From Leclercia adecarboxylata (GTDB taxonomy: Bacteria > Pseudomonadota > Gammaproteobacteria > Enterobacterales > Enterobacteriaceae): a DNA stretch of 33,174 nt. Where the stretch lies: assembly GCA_002360945.1 (NCBI GenBank), contig DERO01000037.1, positions 1 through 33,174 on the forward strand, in the 5' to 3' direction. This document shows positions 20,195 through 29,937 of this stretch, one piece after another. Position numbers and translations under genes: made by a program. How positions within the stretch are numbered: the first letter of the stretch is position 1; every line of letters starts with the position of its first letter. Below the pieces are notes generated by a model. That model saw only the letters and a list, made by a program, of their open reading frames with translations, had not been told where the DNA came from and ran no database searches.

Positions 20195-21822
20195 TACTCA
20201 TCCCGGCCATCATCTTCATCCGGCTGTTCCATCACGCTATACGCCACCGCGCAGAACAGGGAGTTTAGACGCTTCATGTCGCCCAGCAGTCCCATATGCA
20301 GAGAGCTGGTCTCGATACTTTGCACGTTCTGCTGGTGCAGCCGGTCAACGTGCGCGTGAGAATAGCGGCGGTTGAGGATGCGGAAGCGGTGCTTGTTGCG
20401 GCGCAGGCGACGAGCGCTGGCCAGATCGCTGGAGAAAAAGACCGACATCGCCAGCCTGAGGTTGGCCAGCAGCTGATCGTGCAGCGCATCCAGCTCTTTG
20501 ACTCCTTCGAGGGAAAATGCCCGGCGGGCCGCCAGCGATTTATCCGCGATTTCGCTCCCCATGCGCTCGACGATATCGGAGGCCTGCTCGAGGTTGAGCG
20601 ACATCTCGATAATCTCCGCCCAGCGGCGGGACTCCTCCTCCGCCAGCTCATCTTTTGGCATCCGCGCCAGATAGAGCTTAATGGCGGTATAGAGCACGTT
20701 GATGTCATCGGCGAGCTTGCGCAGATCTTTTTCCTCCCGCGGTTCGCCATGCATCACCTTTTTCAATCCCTCCAGCATCAGCTCCATGGCATCGCCCATG
20801 CGCAGCGTTTCCCGGGCGGCATTGGCCAGCGCCAGCGCTGGCGTATCCAGGGCTGAGGTATCCAGATGTTTCGGTTTCAGGCGTGCATCCAGCTCCGGCT
20901 CATCGCGGATCACCCGCTTACAGAACCGCGCCATCGGCTCAGCAAAGGGCACCATCGCCACGCAGCGGACCAGGTTGTAGAAGACGTGGAAGTAGATCAC
21001 CAGCTCCGATTTCGGCAGCGGCAGGTTGTCCATCAGGTTCGCCAGCGGATAGACGAACGGCAGGATCACCAGACTACCCACCAGCTTAAACAGCAGGCTG
21101 CCGAGGGCTACGCGACGGGCCGCGGCGTTGGCGGCGCTGTTGTTGAGCATCGCCAGCAGGCCGGAGCCGAGGTTAGCGCCAATCACCAGACACAGGGCCA
21201 CCGGGAAAGAGATAATTCCTGCCGCGGTGAGCGTGGCGGTTAACAGCACCGCCGCCAGGCTGGAGTAGCTGATCAGAGCAAACACCGCGCCAATCAGCGC
21301 ATCCAGCAGGATATCGCCGGTCAGCGAGGCGAAGATGACCTGCACGCCGCTGGCCTGGGTGATGGGGGTAACGGCCTGGACGATCAGCTCCAGCGCCAGC
21401 AGAATCAGGCCAAGACCGATCCCCACGCGCCCCAGCTGCCCGGCGCGGGTCTGTTTACGGCCAAGGAAAAATATCACGCCGATGAAAATCAGCAGCGGCG
21501 AGAGCCAGGAGAGATCGAAGGTTAGCACCCGCGCCATCAGCGCGGTCCCCACGTCGGCACCGAGGACAATCACCAGCGCAGGGGTCAGCGCCACCAGATC
21601 CTGTGCCACAAACGAGGTGACCAGCATGGTAGTGGCGTTACTGCTTTGCACCAGCGCGGTTACGCCAATACCGGCGCAGAACGCGAGCGGTTTTTTCTCA
21701 ACGCTGCGGCTGAGGACGGTACGTAAGCGAGCACCAAAAACACGCATCACGCCGGTACGCACGATGTGCGTGCCCCAGACCAGCAACGCCACGGCAGAAA
21801 GCAGATGTAGCAGTGTCAGCAC
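20191..21822 (-). CDS. yjbB: Na/Pi cotransporter family protein YjbB
   Basis: Inner-membrane Na+/phosphate cotransporter-like protein; in E. coli YjbB was linked to phosphate export. The 543 residues equal E. coli YjbB. The N-terminal half has about eight to nine hydrophobic segments with the two family repeats, QSSNATTMLVTSF (about residues 60-72) and SYSSLAAVLLTATLTAAG. The cytosolic C-terminal part (from about 330) is a PhoU-like helical domain, ending DDGRDEY. The start is GTG at 21822 with GGAGG about 10 bases upstream. The stop overlaps that of the antitoxin gene. Confidence 0.95.
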   Translation of the reverse strand: MLTLLHLLSAVALLVWGTHIVRTGVMRVFGARLRTVLSRSVEKKPLAFCAGIGVTALVQSSNATTMLVTSFVAQDLVALTPALVIVLGADVGTALMARVLTFDLSWLSPLLIFIGVIFFLGRKQTRAGQLGRVGIGLGLILLALELIVQAVTPITQASGVQVIFASLTGDILLDALIGAVFALISYSSLAAVLLTATLTAAGIISFPVALCLVIGANLGSGLLAMLNNSAANAAARRVALGSLLFKLVGSLVILPFVYPLANLMDNLPLPKSELVIYFHVFYNLVRCVAMVPFAEPMARFCKRVIRDEPELDARLKPKHLDTSALDTPALALANAARETLRMGDAMELMLEGLKKVMHGEPREEKDLRKLADDINVLYTAIKLYLARMPKDELAEEESRRWAEIIEMSLNLEQASDIVERMGSEIADKSLAARRAFSLEGVKELDALHDQLLANLRLAMSVFFSSDLASARRLRRNKHRFRILNRRYSHAHVDRLHQQNVQSIETSSLHMGLLGDMKRLNSLFCAVAYSVMEQPDEDDGRDEY

Positions 21823-21879
21823 GGATGTAGGTCCTCCTTTTCGTTATCCATTTTCCTGAGGCTCTTAGCGCGCTGTATT

Positions 21880-21944
21880 GCCGGATGGCGGCGATGCCTT
21901 ATCCGGCCTACCTGTAGGCCCGGTAAGCGAGAGCACCACCGGGC
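21880..21944. repeat. BIME between yjbB and metH
   Basis: Two inverted REP units: GCCGGATGGCGGCGATGCC to GGCCTAC, then GTAGGCCCGGTAAGCG to CCACCGGGC. They lie downstream of metH and upstream of the yjbB start. Confidence 0.93.
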
Positions 21945-21994
21945 AATACCGAAGGAGCCTTCGTTCAGTATAAGGGTTCAAACGTAAGAAAGAG

Positions 21995-22019
21995 ACAGGG
22001 CCCCCGGCGGGTGCCCTGT
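21995..22019 (-). terminator. Hairpin after metH
   Basis: ACAGGGC/GCCCTGT with an 11-base GC-rich loop region, 21 bases after the metH stop. On the minus strand it is followed by CTCTTTCTT, a weak U tract, so termination is likely but may be incomplete. Confidence 0.65.
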
Positions 22020-22040
22020 TTGTTGTAAGGAAACGTGACC

Positions 22041-25000
22041 TTAGTCTGCGTCATACCCCAGATTCGGTGCCAGCCAGCGCTCCACTTCAGAAACGCTCAT
22101 CCCTTTGCGCAGGGCATAATCTTCCACCTGATCGCGTTGGATCTGCGCCACGGCGTAGTACTTGCTGTCAGGATGGCTGAAATACCAGCCGGACACCGAC
22201 GCCCCTGGCCACATGGCGAAGGATTCGGTAAGTTTCATGCCGGTATGGGCCTCGACATCCAGAAGCTGCCAGATAGTGCCTTTCTCGGTATGCTCCGGGC
22301 AGGCCGGGTAGCCTGGCGCGGGACGAATGCCCTGGTAGTTCTCGCGGATCAGCTCCTCGTTGCTGAGGTTCTCGTTCGGTGCATAGCCCCAATAGACTTT
22401 TCGCACCCTCTCATGCAGGTATTCCGCAAAGGCCTCGGCCAGACGGTCGGCAATCGCTTTGATCATGATTTTATTGTAATCATCATGCTGCGCTTCGTAG
22501 GCCTCCGCCAGCGCGTCCTCCTCCAGCCCGCCGGTCACGGCAAAGGCGCCGATGTAGTCGGCTTTACCGCTCAGCTTCGGCGCGACGAAATCGGCCAGGC
22601 AGTAGTTGGCAAAACCGACCTTCTCGGTCTGCTGACGCAGATGATGGCTGACCGTCAGCACGTGGGTGCGAGTTTCATCGCGATAGATCTCGATGTCATC
22701 CCCCACGCGGTTGGCCGGGAACAGCCCCACCACGCCGCGCGGATTGAGGGTCTTCTCCTCGCTGAGCTGGTCGAGCAGGTCGTTGGCATCTTTGAACAGG
22801 CGCTGGGCTTCTTCACCCACCACCTCATCTTCAAGGATGCGCGGATATTTCCCGGCCAGCGACCAGGTCATAAAGAACGGCGTCCAGTCGATGTAGTTAC
22901 GCAGGGTTTCGATGCTGGCCGTCACCTCCTGCACGCCCAGGCGATGGGCGACCGGCGGCGTGTAGCTTGCCCAGTCAAAGGCCAGGTCGTTATCCCGTGC
23001 CGCCGCCAGGGTCACCGGCGGGGTGCGCGGTTTTTTGCGCGCATGCTGGATACGCACCGTTTCGTACTCTTTGCGGGTTCTGGCAACAAAGTCGTCGCGC
23101 TGGGTCGCGGAAAGCAGCGCCGAGACCACGCCCACGGTACGCGAGGCGTTCTGCACGTACACCGTCGGCCCGCTGTAGTTCTGCTCGATCTTCACCGCGG
23201 TGTGCGCTTTCGAGGTGGTCGCGCCGCCAATCAGCAGCGGCAGGGTAAAGCCCTGGCGCTCCATCTCTTTCGCCACGTTGACCATTTCGTCCAACGACGG
23301 GGTGATCAGCCCCGAGAGACCAATCAGGTCGGCATTCACTTCGCGCGCGGTTTTGAGGATTTTATCCGCCGGCACCATCACGCCCAGATCGATAATCTCG
23401 TAGTTATTACACTGCAGCACCACGCCGACGATGTTTTTGCCGATGTCGTGCACGTCGCCCTTCACGGTGGCGATTACCATCTTACCGTTGCTGGAGCCTT
23501 TCTCTTTGCTGGCCTCGATATAGGGTTCCAGATAGGCCACTGCCTGCTTCATCACGCGGGCGGATTTCACCACCTGCGGCAGGAACATTTTGCCCTCGCC
23601 GAACAGATCGCCAACCACGTTCATGCCGTCCATCAGCGGGCCTTCGATCACCTCAATAGGGCGCGCTGCCTGCTGACGGGCCTCTTCGGTATCCAGTTCG
23701 ATAAATTCGGTAATGCCTTTTACCAGCGAATATTCGAGACGCTTTTTTACGTCCCAGGCGCGCCACTCCGCCTGCTGCACGTTAGCTGCTTCATCCGACT
23801 TGCTGCCGCGATACTTTTCGGCCAGCTCCAGCATGCGTTCGGTAGCGTCGTCGCGGCGGTTGAGGATCACATCTTCAACCGCGTCGCGTAGCTCCGCCGG
23901 CAGGTCGTCATATATCGCCAGCTGACCGGCGTTAACGATGCCCATGTCCATCCCGTTGCGGATGGCGTAGTAGAGGAATACCGCGTGGATGGCCTCACGC
24001 ACCGGGTCGTTGCCGCGGAACGAGAACGACACGTTGGAGACGCCGCCGGAGATCAGGGCATGCGGCAGTTCGCGTTTGATGTCTTCACAGGCACCGATAA
24101 AGTCCTGAGCATAGTTGTTGTGCTCTTCGATCCCGGTCGCAACGGCAAAAATGTTCGGGTCAAAGATAATGTCTTCCGGCGGGAAGCCGACCTCTTCGGT
24201 CAAAATCTGGTACGCGCGGCGGCAGATCTCGATTTTGCGCTCGCGGGTATCGGCCTGGCCCACTTCATCGAAGGCCATCACCACCACGGCGGCACCGTAG
24301 CGGCGTACCATCTTCGCGTGGTGGATAAAGGGCTCCACTCCCTCTTTCATCGAGATGGAGTTAACGATGCCCTTGCCCTGAATGCACTTCAGCCCTTTCT
24401 CGATCACGTCCCATTTTGAGGAGTCAATCATGATCGGCACACGGGCGATGTCCGGCTCACCGGCGATCAGGTTGAGGAAACGCACCATCGCCGCTTCGGC
24501 GTCGAGCATCCCCTCATCCATGTTGATATCGATAATTTGCGCCCCGCTCTCAACCTGCTGACGGGCAACGTCCAGCGCTTCGTTATATTTCTCTTCTTTG
24601 ATCAGACGTTTGAACTTCGCGGAGCCGGTGACGTTGGTTCGTTCCCCGACGTTCACAAACAGGCTCTCATCGCCGATGTTCAGCGGCTCAAGACCGGCAA
24701 GACGGCAGGCCACCGGCAGTTCGGGGAGCTTGCGCGGTGGCAGGCCCGCCACCGCGTTGCTCATGGCGGAGATGTGCTCAGGCGTGGTGCCGCAGCAGCC
24801 GCCGACGATATTCAGGAAACCAGATTCAGCCCATTCGCGGATCTGCGCCGCCATAGTCGCAGCATCGAGATCGTATTCCCCAAAGGCATTCGGCAGGCCA
24901 GCGTTTGGGTGGGCGGTCACGTAGCATTCGGCGATGCGCGACAGCTCCTGCACGTACTGGCGCAGTTCGTCCGGCCCCAGCGCGCAGTTCAGGCCAAAGC

Positions 25001-25724
25001 TCAGGGCATCGGCGTGGCGCAGGGAGTTATAAAAGGCTTCGGTGGTCTGTCCGGACAGGGTACGACCAGAAGCGTCGGTAATAGTGCCGGAGATCATGAT
25101 CGGCAGATCCACGCCCAGGGCCTCGAACTCCTCTTTCACCGCATAGATCGCGGCTTTGGCGTTGAGGGTATCGAAGACCGTTTCAATCATGATCAGATCG
25201 GAACCGCCTTCCACCAGCGCACGGGTCGATTCGCGGTACGCGGCCACCAGCTGGTCAAAGGTGATATTACGGAAAGCCGGATCGTTGACGTCCGGTGAGA
25301 TAGAGGCAGTGCGGTTGGTGGGGCCGAGCACCCCGGCCACGTAGCGCGGTTTCTCCGGCGTACGGGCCGTCCACTCGTCGGCACAGGCACGCGCCAGTTT
25401 CGCCGCCTCGTAGTTGATCTCCGCCGACAGGGATTCCATCTCGTAATCCGCCATGGCGATGGTTGTCGAGTTGAAGGTGTTGGTCTCAACGATATCCGCA
25501 CCCGCCTCGAAATAGGCGTAATGAATGGCGGCGATAATTTCTGGCTTGCTGAGCACCAGCAGGTCGTTGTTACCTTTCAGATCGCAGGGCCAGTCGGCGA
25601 AGCGGTCGCCGCGAAAGTCGTCTTCACTCAGACGATAGCTCTGGATCATGGTGCCCATACCGCCATCCAGCACCAGAATGCGTTCATTTAACTGCGCACG
25701 AAGTTGATCTACTTTGCTGCTCAC
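22041..25724 (-). CDS. metH: Cobalamin-dependent methionine synthase MetH
   Basis: Cytosolic enzyme that transfers methyl from 5-methyltetrahydrofolate through cobalamin to homocysteine. I place the start at the GTG at 25724 (reads [15 protein letters not shown]), with GGGAG 5 bases upstream, giving 1227 residues as in E. coli. Modules in order: homocysteine-binding domain (about 1-330) with zinc cysteines in FGLNCALGP and [10 protein letters not shown]; folate domain (about 355-620) with [14 protein letters not shown]; cobalamin domains (about 650-890) with the cobalt-ligand motif GDVHDIGKN; and the AdoMet reactivation domain (about 900-1227) with [15 protein letters not shown]. It is divergent from iclR. 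Confidence 0.98.
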   Translation of the reverse strand: MSSKVDQLRAQLNERILVLDGGMGTMIQSYRLSEDDFRGDRFADWPCDLKGNNDLLVLSKPEIIAAIHYAYFEAGADIVETNTFNSTTIAMADYEMESLSAEINYEAAKLARACADEWTARTPEKPRYVAGVLGPTNRTASISPDVNDPAFRNITFDQLVAAYRESTRALVEGGSDLIMIETVFDTLNAKAAIYAVKEEFEALGVDLPIMISGTITDASGRTLSGQTTEAFYNSLRHADALSFGLNCALGPDELRQYVQELSRIAECYVTAHPNAGLPNAFGEYDLDAATMAAQIREWAESGFLNIVGGCCGTTPEHISAMSNAVAGLPPRKLPELPVACRLAGLEPLNIGDESLFVNVGERTNVTGSAKFKRLIKEEKYNEALDVARQQVESGAQIIDINMDEGMLDAEAAMVRFLNLIAGEPDIARVPIMIDSSKWDVIEKGLKCIQGKGIVNSISMKEGVEPFIHHAKMVRRYGAAVVVMAFDEVGQADTRERKIEICRRAYQILTEEVGFPPEDIIFDPNIFAVATGIEEHNNYAQDFIGACEDIKRELPHALISGGVSNVSFSFRGNDPVREAIHAVFLYYAIRNGMDMGIVNAGQLAIYDDLPAELRDAVEDVILNRRDDATERMLELAEKYRGSKSDEAANVQQAEWRAWDVKKRLEYSLVKGITEFIELDTEEARQQAARPIEVIEGPLMDGMNVVGDLFGEGKMFLPQVVKSARVMKQAVAYLEPYIEASKEKGSSNGKMVIATVKGDVHDIGKNIVGVVLQCNNYEIIDLGVMVPADKILKTAREVNADLIGLSGLITPSLDEMVNVAKEMERQGFTLPLLIGGATTSKAHTAVKIEQNYSGPTVYVQNASRTVGVVSALLSATQRDDFVARTRKEYETVRIQHARKKPRTPPVTLAAARDNDLAFDWASYTPPVAHRLGVQEVTASIETLRNYIDWTPFFMTWSLAGKYPRILEDEVVGEEAQRLFKDANDLLDQLSEEKTLNPRGVVGLFPANRVGDDIEIYRDETRTHVLTVSHHLRQQTEKVGFANYCLADFVAPKLSGKADYIGAFAVTGGLEEDALAEAYEAQHDDYNKIMIKAIADRLAEAFAEYLHERVRKVYWGYAPNENLSNEELIRENYQGIRPAPGYPACPEHTEKGTIWQLLDVEAHTGMKLTESFAMWPGASVSGWYFSHPDSKYYAVAQIQRDQVEDYALRKGMSVSEVERWLAPNLGYDAD

Positions 25725-25918
25725 ACTTGCTCCCGACAACGCTTAACCAGGCCAAAAGGCCAGCAGACCATACTGGCATAATCTTGCAAAGGGGAAAAGT
25801 CACACCGCGGTAACATGAGACATGTTCACCATAACTCCTCCGATCAGTAAGGATAGCGGTTGCAAAACAGCCAAATAAAACGAAAATGATTTCCACGATA
25901 CAGAAAAAGGAGCCTGTC
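25725..25918. promoter_or_regulatory. metH-iclR divergent intergenic region
   Basis: A 194-base gap. TGAACATGTCTCA on the minus strand (around 25820-25832) is a one-mismatch fit to the MetR site TGAA-N5-TTCA and could serve metH. AAGGAG 7 bases before 25919 sets the iclR start. I could not assign exact promoters. Confidence 0.35.
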
Positions 25919-26743
25919 ATGGTCGCCACCGTTCCCGCTAAACGCGGCAGAAAACCTGCCGCCGCAACCGCCCCGGCGGGCGGACAAGTCCAGTCCCTGA
26001 CGCGGGGCCTTAAACTGCTGGAGTGGATAGCCGAGTCGCACAGCAGCGTGGCGCTGACCGAGCTGGCCCAGCAGGCAGGCCTGCCGAACTCCACCACCCA
26101 TCGCCTGCTGACCACCATGCAGCAGCTGGGCTTTGTCCGTCAGGTGGGCGAGCTGGGGCACTGGTCCGTGGGTGCCCATGCGTTTATCGTCGGCAGCAGC
26201 TTTTTGCAGAGCCGTAACCTGCTCGCTATCGTGCACCCGATCCTGCGCAAGCTGATGGAAGACTCCGGCGAGACGGTCAACCTGGCGGTGCTCGACCAGA
26301 GCGATCACCAGGCGATTATTATCGACCAGGTGCAGTGTACTCAGCTGATGCGCATGTCAGCGCCGATTGGCGGCAAGCTGCCGATGCATGCCTCCGGAGC
26401 CGGGAAGGCATTTTTGTCCCAGCTCAGCGAAGAGCAGGTCACGGGCCTGCTGCACCGCAAAGGGCTGCACGCTTATACTCACGCGACGCTGGTCTCACCG
26501 GTGCATCTGAAAGAGGATTTGGCCCTGACGCGCAAGCGCGGCTACTCCTTTGATGATGAAGAGCATGCGCTTGGTCTGCGCTGTCTGGCAGCCTGTATTT
26601 TTGACGAGCATCGCGAGCCCTTCGCCGCTATCTCTATTTCCGGACCGATCTCGCGAATGACCGATGACCGGGTGACCGAGCTGGGCGCGCTGGTGATTAA
26701 AGCCGCGAAAGAGGTGACGCTGGCGTATGGTGGGATTCGTTAA
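25919..26743 (+). CDS. iclR: Glyoxylate bypass repressor IclR
   Basis: Dimeric or tetrameric transcription factor that represses aceBAK and its own gene. The frame opens at 25886, but the ATG at 25919 (MVATVPAKRGRKP) has AAGGAG 7 bases upstream and gives 274 residues, the current E. coli length. A basic N-terminal arm is followed by a winged helix-turn-helix (about 25-90, ALTELAQQAGLPNSTTHRLL) and the C-terminal IclR effector domain (about 100-270) with PIGGKLPMHASGAGKAFL and GLRCLAACIFDEH. In E. coli the effector domain binds glyoxylate or pyruvate. The target operon lies about 4.9 kb away, beyond aceK. E. coli has arpA between aceK and iclR; here there is only a BIME. Confidence 0.97.
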   Translation: MVATVPAKRGRKPAAATAPAGGQVQSLTRGLKLLEWIAESHSSVALTELAQQAGLPNSTTHRLLTTMQQLGFVRQVGELGHWSVGAHAFIVGSSFLQSRNLLAIVHPILRKLMEDSGETVNLAVLDQSDHQAIIIDQVQCTQLMRMSAPIGGKLPMHASGAGKAFLSQLSEEQVTGLLHRKGLHAYTHATLVSPVHLKEDLALTRKRGYSFDDEEHALGLRCLAACIFDEHREPFAAISISGPISRMTDDRVTELGALVIKAAKEVTLAYGGIR

Positions 26744-26752
26744 GTCGAGTTT

Positions 26753-26820
26753 GCCGGGTGGCGGCTACGCCTTACCCGGCCTACGGTCTTGTAGGCCCGG
26801 TAAGCACAGCGCCACCGGGC
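26753..26820. repeat. BIME between iclR and aceK
   Basis: Two inverted REP units (GCCGGGTGGCGGCTACGCC to GGCCTAC, and GTAGGCCCGGTAAGC to GCCACCGGGC) fill the gap between convergent iclR and aceK. They probably protect the 3' end of one or both mRNAs. Confidence 0.93.
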
Positions 26821-26821
26821 G

Positions 26822-28549
26822 TTAAACCGCAAATCTGATGCTAAAACGCTGCTTACGCCGGTAAGCGTACACATCTTCGACATGCCCGTTCTGGATGCGC
26901 GTCTGCAGGCTCCGCCAGTAGTCCGCGCGAAACAGATCGGCATGCATCTCCTCAAACAGCCTTCCGATGCGCGGGTCGGCGCACAGCCAGTGGCGAAACT
27001 CCTCCGGGAAGACATCCCCCGATGAGACGCTGTACCAGGGCTCGCTGGCGAGTTCATCCTCCGGATAACGCGGAGGGGGGATCTCGCGGAAATTCACTTC
27101 CGTCATGTAGCAGATTTCGTCGTAATCATAGAACACCACCCGCCCGTGGCGGGTGACGCCGAAGTTTTTAAACAACATATCGCCCGGAAAGATGTTGGCC
27201 GCCGCCAGTTGGCGGATAGCGTTGCCGTACTCTTCGATAGCATCGTGCAGCGCCTGCCCCTCTGCCTGCTCCAGCCAGATATTGAGAGGCACCATCCGCC
27301 GTTCGATATAGAGGTGGCTGATGGCAATCCGGTCGCCCAGATCGCTGATTTTCCCCGGCGCTTCCTGAAGTAATAACGCCATCAGTTCCGGCGCAATCTG
27401 CCGCTTATCGAGCACGAAGTTCTCAAACTCCTGGGTATCCGCCATGCGCCCGACGCGATCGTGCTCTTTAACCAGCTGATAGCAGGCACGGACGTGAGCG
27501 GCAGTCATCTCTTTTTGCGGGGCGAACCTGTCCTTAATCACCTTAAAGACCCGATCAAACCCCGGCAGGGTAAAGACCAGCATCACCATGCCGCGAATGC
27601 CCGGCGCCTCGATAAACTGCTCATCGGCATGAGCGATATAGTGCAGGTACTCCCGATAGCTCTCGGTTTTGGCGTGCTTCTGACACCCTATCGCCATATA
27701 GAGCTCGGCGGTGGTTTTACCCGGGAGGATCTCCCGCAACCACTCCACCAGCGCGCCCGGCTGTAGGGCATAAACCATAAAGTAGGAGCGGGCGAAGCCG
27801 AAAACGATGCTGGCCTCGGCGTTGGTGGTCAGGCAGGTATCCACCGCCAGCTCTTCTTCATCGCTACGGTGAATAGGCAACAAAAACGGCAGCGTGGCGT
27901 CCGGCGTCACCAGCTTGCCTACCAGCCAGGCGGCTTTGTTGCGATAGAACAGTTCGTTAGCGACCTGCAGATGGCAGTTACGCAGGTTGTCTGCACCCAG
28001 CGTCTCAGAGAGATGGGCAATGATATACCCGACATCACGCGGGCGATTTTGCCAGGGCAGGCGCAGGGGAAGATCGGCTAACACCTTGGTTAACAGCGCC
28101 TCCCAGCCTTGATCGGGAAAGAAATCTTTCGCCAGCGGCCGCGGCAGGGTGCGTAAGCGTTCCCCGGGCTGAGAGCTGAAAATAAAGAGCCGCTCCGGTG
28201 ACAGCGAGCGGTGATCGAACAGCCGACAATAGACGGAATTGAAGAAACTTTCCGCAATCTCATAGCGTGGGTAATCTGGCAGCAGCTGCGTGTAGTGCGT
28301 TTTCACCCGTAGCAGGAAGTCGGCGTCAATACTGATGCTGCCGGTGATACAGCGCAACTGCTCCACCACCAGGCCTACGTGATGATCGTAAAGGTGAATA
28401 CGCTGCTTCATGGCCTGCTGCACCGCGTGCCAGTCGGCCTGCTCAAAGCGCTGCTGCGCCCCGGCTGTCACCTCCAGAAAACGGCCATATTGAGCATCGA
28501 AGCCCTGCAGGATGGTTTGTGCAATCAGTAATTCCAGGCCACGCGACAT
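26822..28549 (-). CDS. aceK: Isocitrate dehydrogenase kinase/phosphatase AceK
   Basis: Bifunctional cytosolic enzyme that phosphorylates and dephosphorylates isocitrate dehydrogenase, steering isocitrate to the glyoxylate shunt during growth on acetate. The 575 residues compare with 578 in E. coli; only the extreme C-terminus differs (ends RFSIRFAV). The regulatory N-terminal half is followed by the kinase-like domain, with AFVFGFARS-like [16 protein letters not shown] near residue 250. [20 protein letters not shown] forms the nucleotide-binding loop region, and [14 protein letters not shown] and [12 protein letters not shown] contain the catalytic and metal-binding aspartates. Its ribosome binding sequence GAGGGG comes from the repeat element upstream. 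Last gene of aceBAK. Confidence 0.97.
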   Translation of the reverse strand: MSRGLELLIAQTILQGFDAQYGRFLEVTAGAQQRFEQADWHAVQQAMKQRIHLYDHHVGLVVEQLRCITGSISIDADFLLRVKTHYTQLLPDYPRYEIAESFFNSVYCRLFDHRSLSPERLFIFSSQPGERLRTLPRPLAKDFFPDQGWEALLTKVLADLPLRLPWQNRPRDVGYIIAHLSETLGADNLRNCHLQVANELFYRNKAAWLVGKLVTPDATLPFLLPIHRSDEEELAVDTCLTTNAEASIVFGFARSYFMVYALQPGALVEWLREILPGKTTAELYMAIGCQKHAKTESYREYLHYIAHADEQFIEAPGIRGMVMLVFTLPGFDRVFKVIKDRFAPQKEMTAAHVRACYQLVKEHDRVGRMADTQEFENFVLDKRQIAPELMALLLQEAPGKISDLGDRIAISHLYIERRMVPLNIWLEQAEGQALHDAIEEYGNAIRQLAAANIFPGDMLFKNFGVTRHGRVVFYDYDEICYMTEVNFREIPPPRYPEDELASEPWYSVSSGDVFPEEFRHWLCADPRIGRLFEEMHADLFRADYWRSLQTRIQNGHVEDVYAYRRKQRFSIRFAV

Positions 28550-28555
28550 TGATTC

Positions 28556-28592
28556 CCCTCACCCTAACCCTCTCCCCAGAAGGGAGAGGGGG
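28556..28592. repeat. Dispersed hairpin repeat in the aceA-aceK gap
   Basis: CCCTCTCCC/GGGAGAGGG with a 5-base loop (28568-28590), with CCCTCACCCTAA attached on the left. It is the same core as the malE-malF element at 6833-6868 in inverted orientation. Read on the minus strand it lies just before aceK and ends in GGGTGAGGGGAATCA, directly before the ATG. Confidence 0.88.
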
Positions 28593-28599
28593 AAAAACA

Positions 28600-29904
28600 T
28601 CAGAACTGTGCTTCTTCGGTCGACCCGGTCAGTGCCGTGACAGAGGAGGCGCCGCCCTGAATGATGGTGGTGACTTTATCGAAGTAGCCCGTCCCCACTT
28701 CCTGCTGATGCGAGGCAAAGGTATAGCCCTCTTTGCTTGCCGCGAACTCCGGCTGCTGGACCTTCTCGACGTAGTGCTTCATACCCTCGCCCTGGGCATA
28801 GGCGTGCGCAAGGTCGAACATGTTGAACCACATGCTGTGAATGCCCGCCAGGGTGATGAACTGATATTTGTAGCCCATGTCCGACAGCTCCTGCTGGAAG
28901 CTGGCGATGGTTTTATCGTCCAGGTTTTTCTGCCAGTTGAAGGACGGCGAGCAGTTATATGCCAGCAGTTTGCCCGGGTATTTCGCATGGATGGCGTCAG
29001 CGAAGCGTTTAGCCAGGGCCAGATCCGGGGTAGAGGTTTCACACCATACCAGGTCCGCATAAGGGGCATAGGCCAGGCCGCGGCTAATCGCCTGCTCAAT
29101 GCCGGCATGAGTACGATAGAAGCCTTCGCTGGTGCGCTCTCCGGTAATAAACGGGCTGTCGTAAGGGTCGCAATCGGAGGTGATCAGGTCCGCGGCATCA
29201 GCATCGGTACGGGCAATCACCAGCGTCGGGACGCCCAGCACGTCAGCGGCCAGACGGGCAGCCACCAGTTTCTGGATCGCCTCCTGCGTTGGCACCAGCA
29301 CTTTCCCGCCCATGTGTCCGCACTTCTTCACCGAGGCCAGCTGATCTTCGAAGTGAACGGCCGCTGCACCGGCTTCAATCATCGATTTCATCAGCTCAAA
29401 CGCGTTCAGCACCCCACCAAAGCCCGCTTCGGCATCGGCGACGATCGGCAGGAAGTAATCCACAAAGCGCGGATCCTTTGGCTCAATCCCGGACGCCCAC
29501 TGGATCTGATCCGCCCGACGGAAGGTATTGTTGATCCGCTCCACGACCGCCGGGACAGAGTTAGCCGGGTAGAGGGACTGATCCGGGTACATGCTGGACG
29601 CCAGGTTGGCATCCGCCGCGACCTGCCAGCCCGAGAGGTAGACTGCTTCAATGCCCGCTTTCGCCTGCTGTAACGCCTGGCCGCCGGTCAGCGCGCCGAG
29701 GCTGTTGACGTAGCCCTTTTTCGACTCGCCGTGCAGCAGACGCCACATTTTTGCCGCTCCCAGCTGCGCCAGGGTGCATTCCGGATTGACCGAGCCGCGT
29801 AACTTCACCACTTCCTCGGCGCTATAAGGGCGTTCAATGCCTTCCCAGCGCGGTTGAGTCCACTCGTTCTGTAATGCTTCGATTTGTTGGGTACGGGTTT
29901 TCAT
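28600..29904 (-). CDS. aceA: Isocitrate lyase AceA
   Basis: Cleaves isocitrate to glyoxylate and succinate, the first step of the glyoxylate shunt. The start at 29904 ([15 protein letters not shown]) has GGAG upstream and gives 434 residues, as in E. coli; an in-frame ATG five codons earlier is part of the ribosome binding region. The catalytic signature KKCGH is at 193-197 with Cys195. The metal-binding region [10 protein letters not shown] is at 155-164, and NCSPSFNW is in the C-terminal active-site part. The middle gene of aceBAK, 33 bases after aceB. Confidence 0.98.
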   Translation of the reverse strand: MKTRTQQIEALQNEWTQPRWEGIERPYSAEEVVKLRGSVNPECTLAQLGAAKMWRLLHGESKKGYVNSLGALTGGQALQQAKAGIEAVYLSGWQVAADANLASSMYPDQSLYPANSVPAVVERINNTFRRADQIQWASGIEPKDPRFVDYFLPIVADAEAGFGGVLNAFELMKSMIEAGAAAVHFEDQLASVKKCGHMGGKVLVPTQEAIQKLVAARLAADVLGVPTLVIARTDADAADLITSDCDPYDSPFITGERTSEGFYRTHAGIEQAISRGLAYAPYADLVWCETSTPDLALAKRFADAIHAKYPGKLLAYNCSPSFNWQKNLDDKTIASFQQELSDMGYKYQFITLAGIHSMWFNMFDLAHAYAQGEGMKHYVEKVQQPEFAASKEGYTFASHQQEVGTGYFDKVTTIIQGGASSVTALTGSTEEAQF

Positions 29905-29937
29905 GTGCAGATGCTCCATTATTGTTATGTGGTGAAA

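Noticed and set aside
22035..23891. A 618-codon open frame on the plus strand antisense to metH
   Set aside because: Strong E. coli-type codon bias in metH keeps this frame open. Composition is His/Arg/Gly-rich with no family motif.
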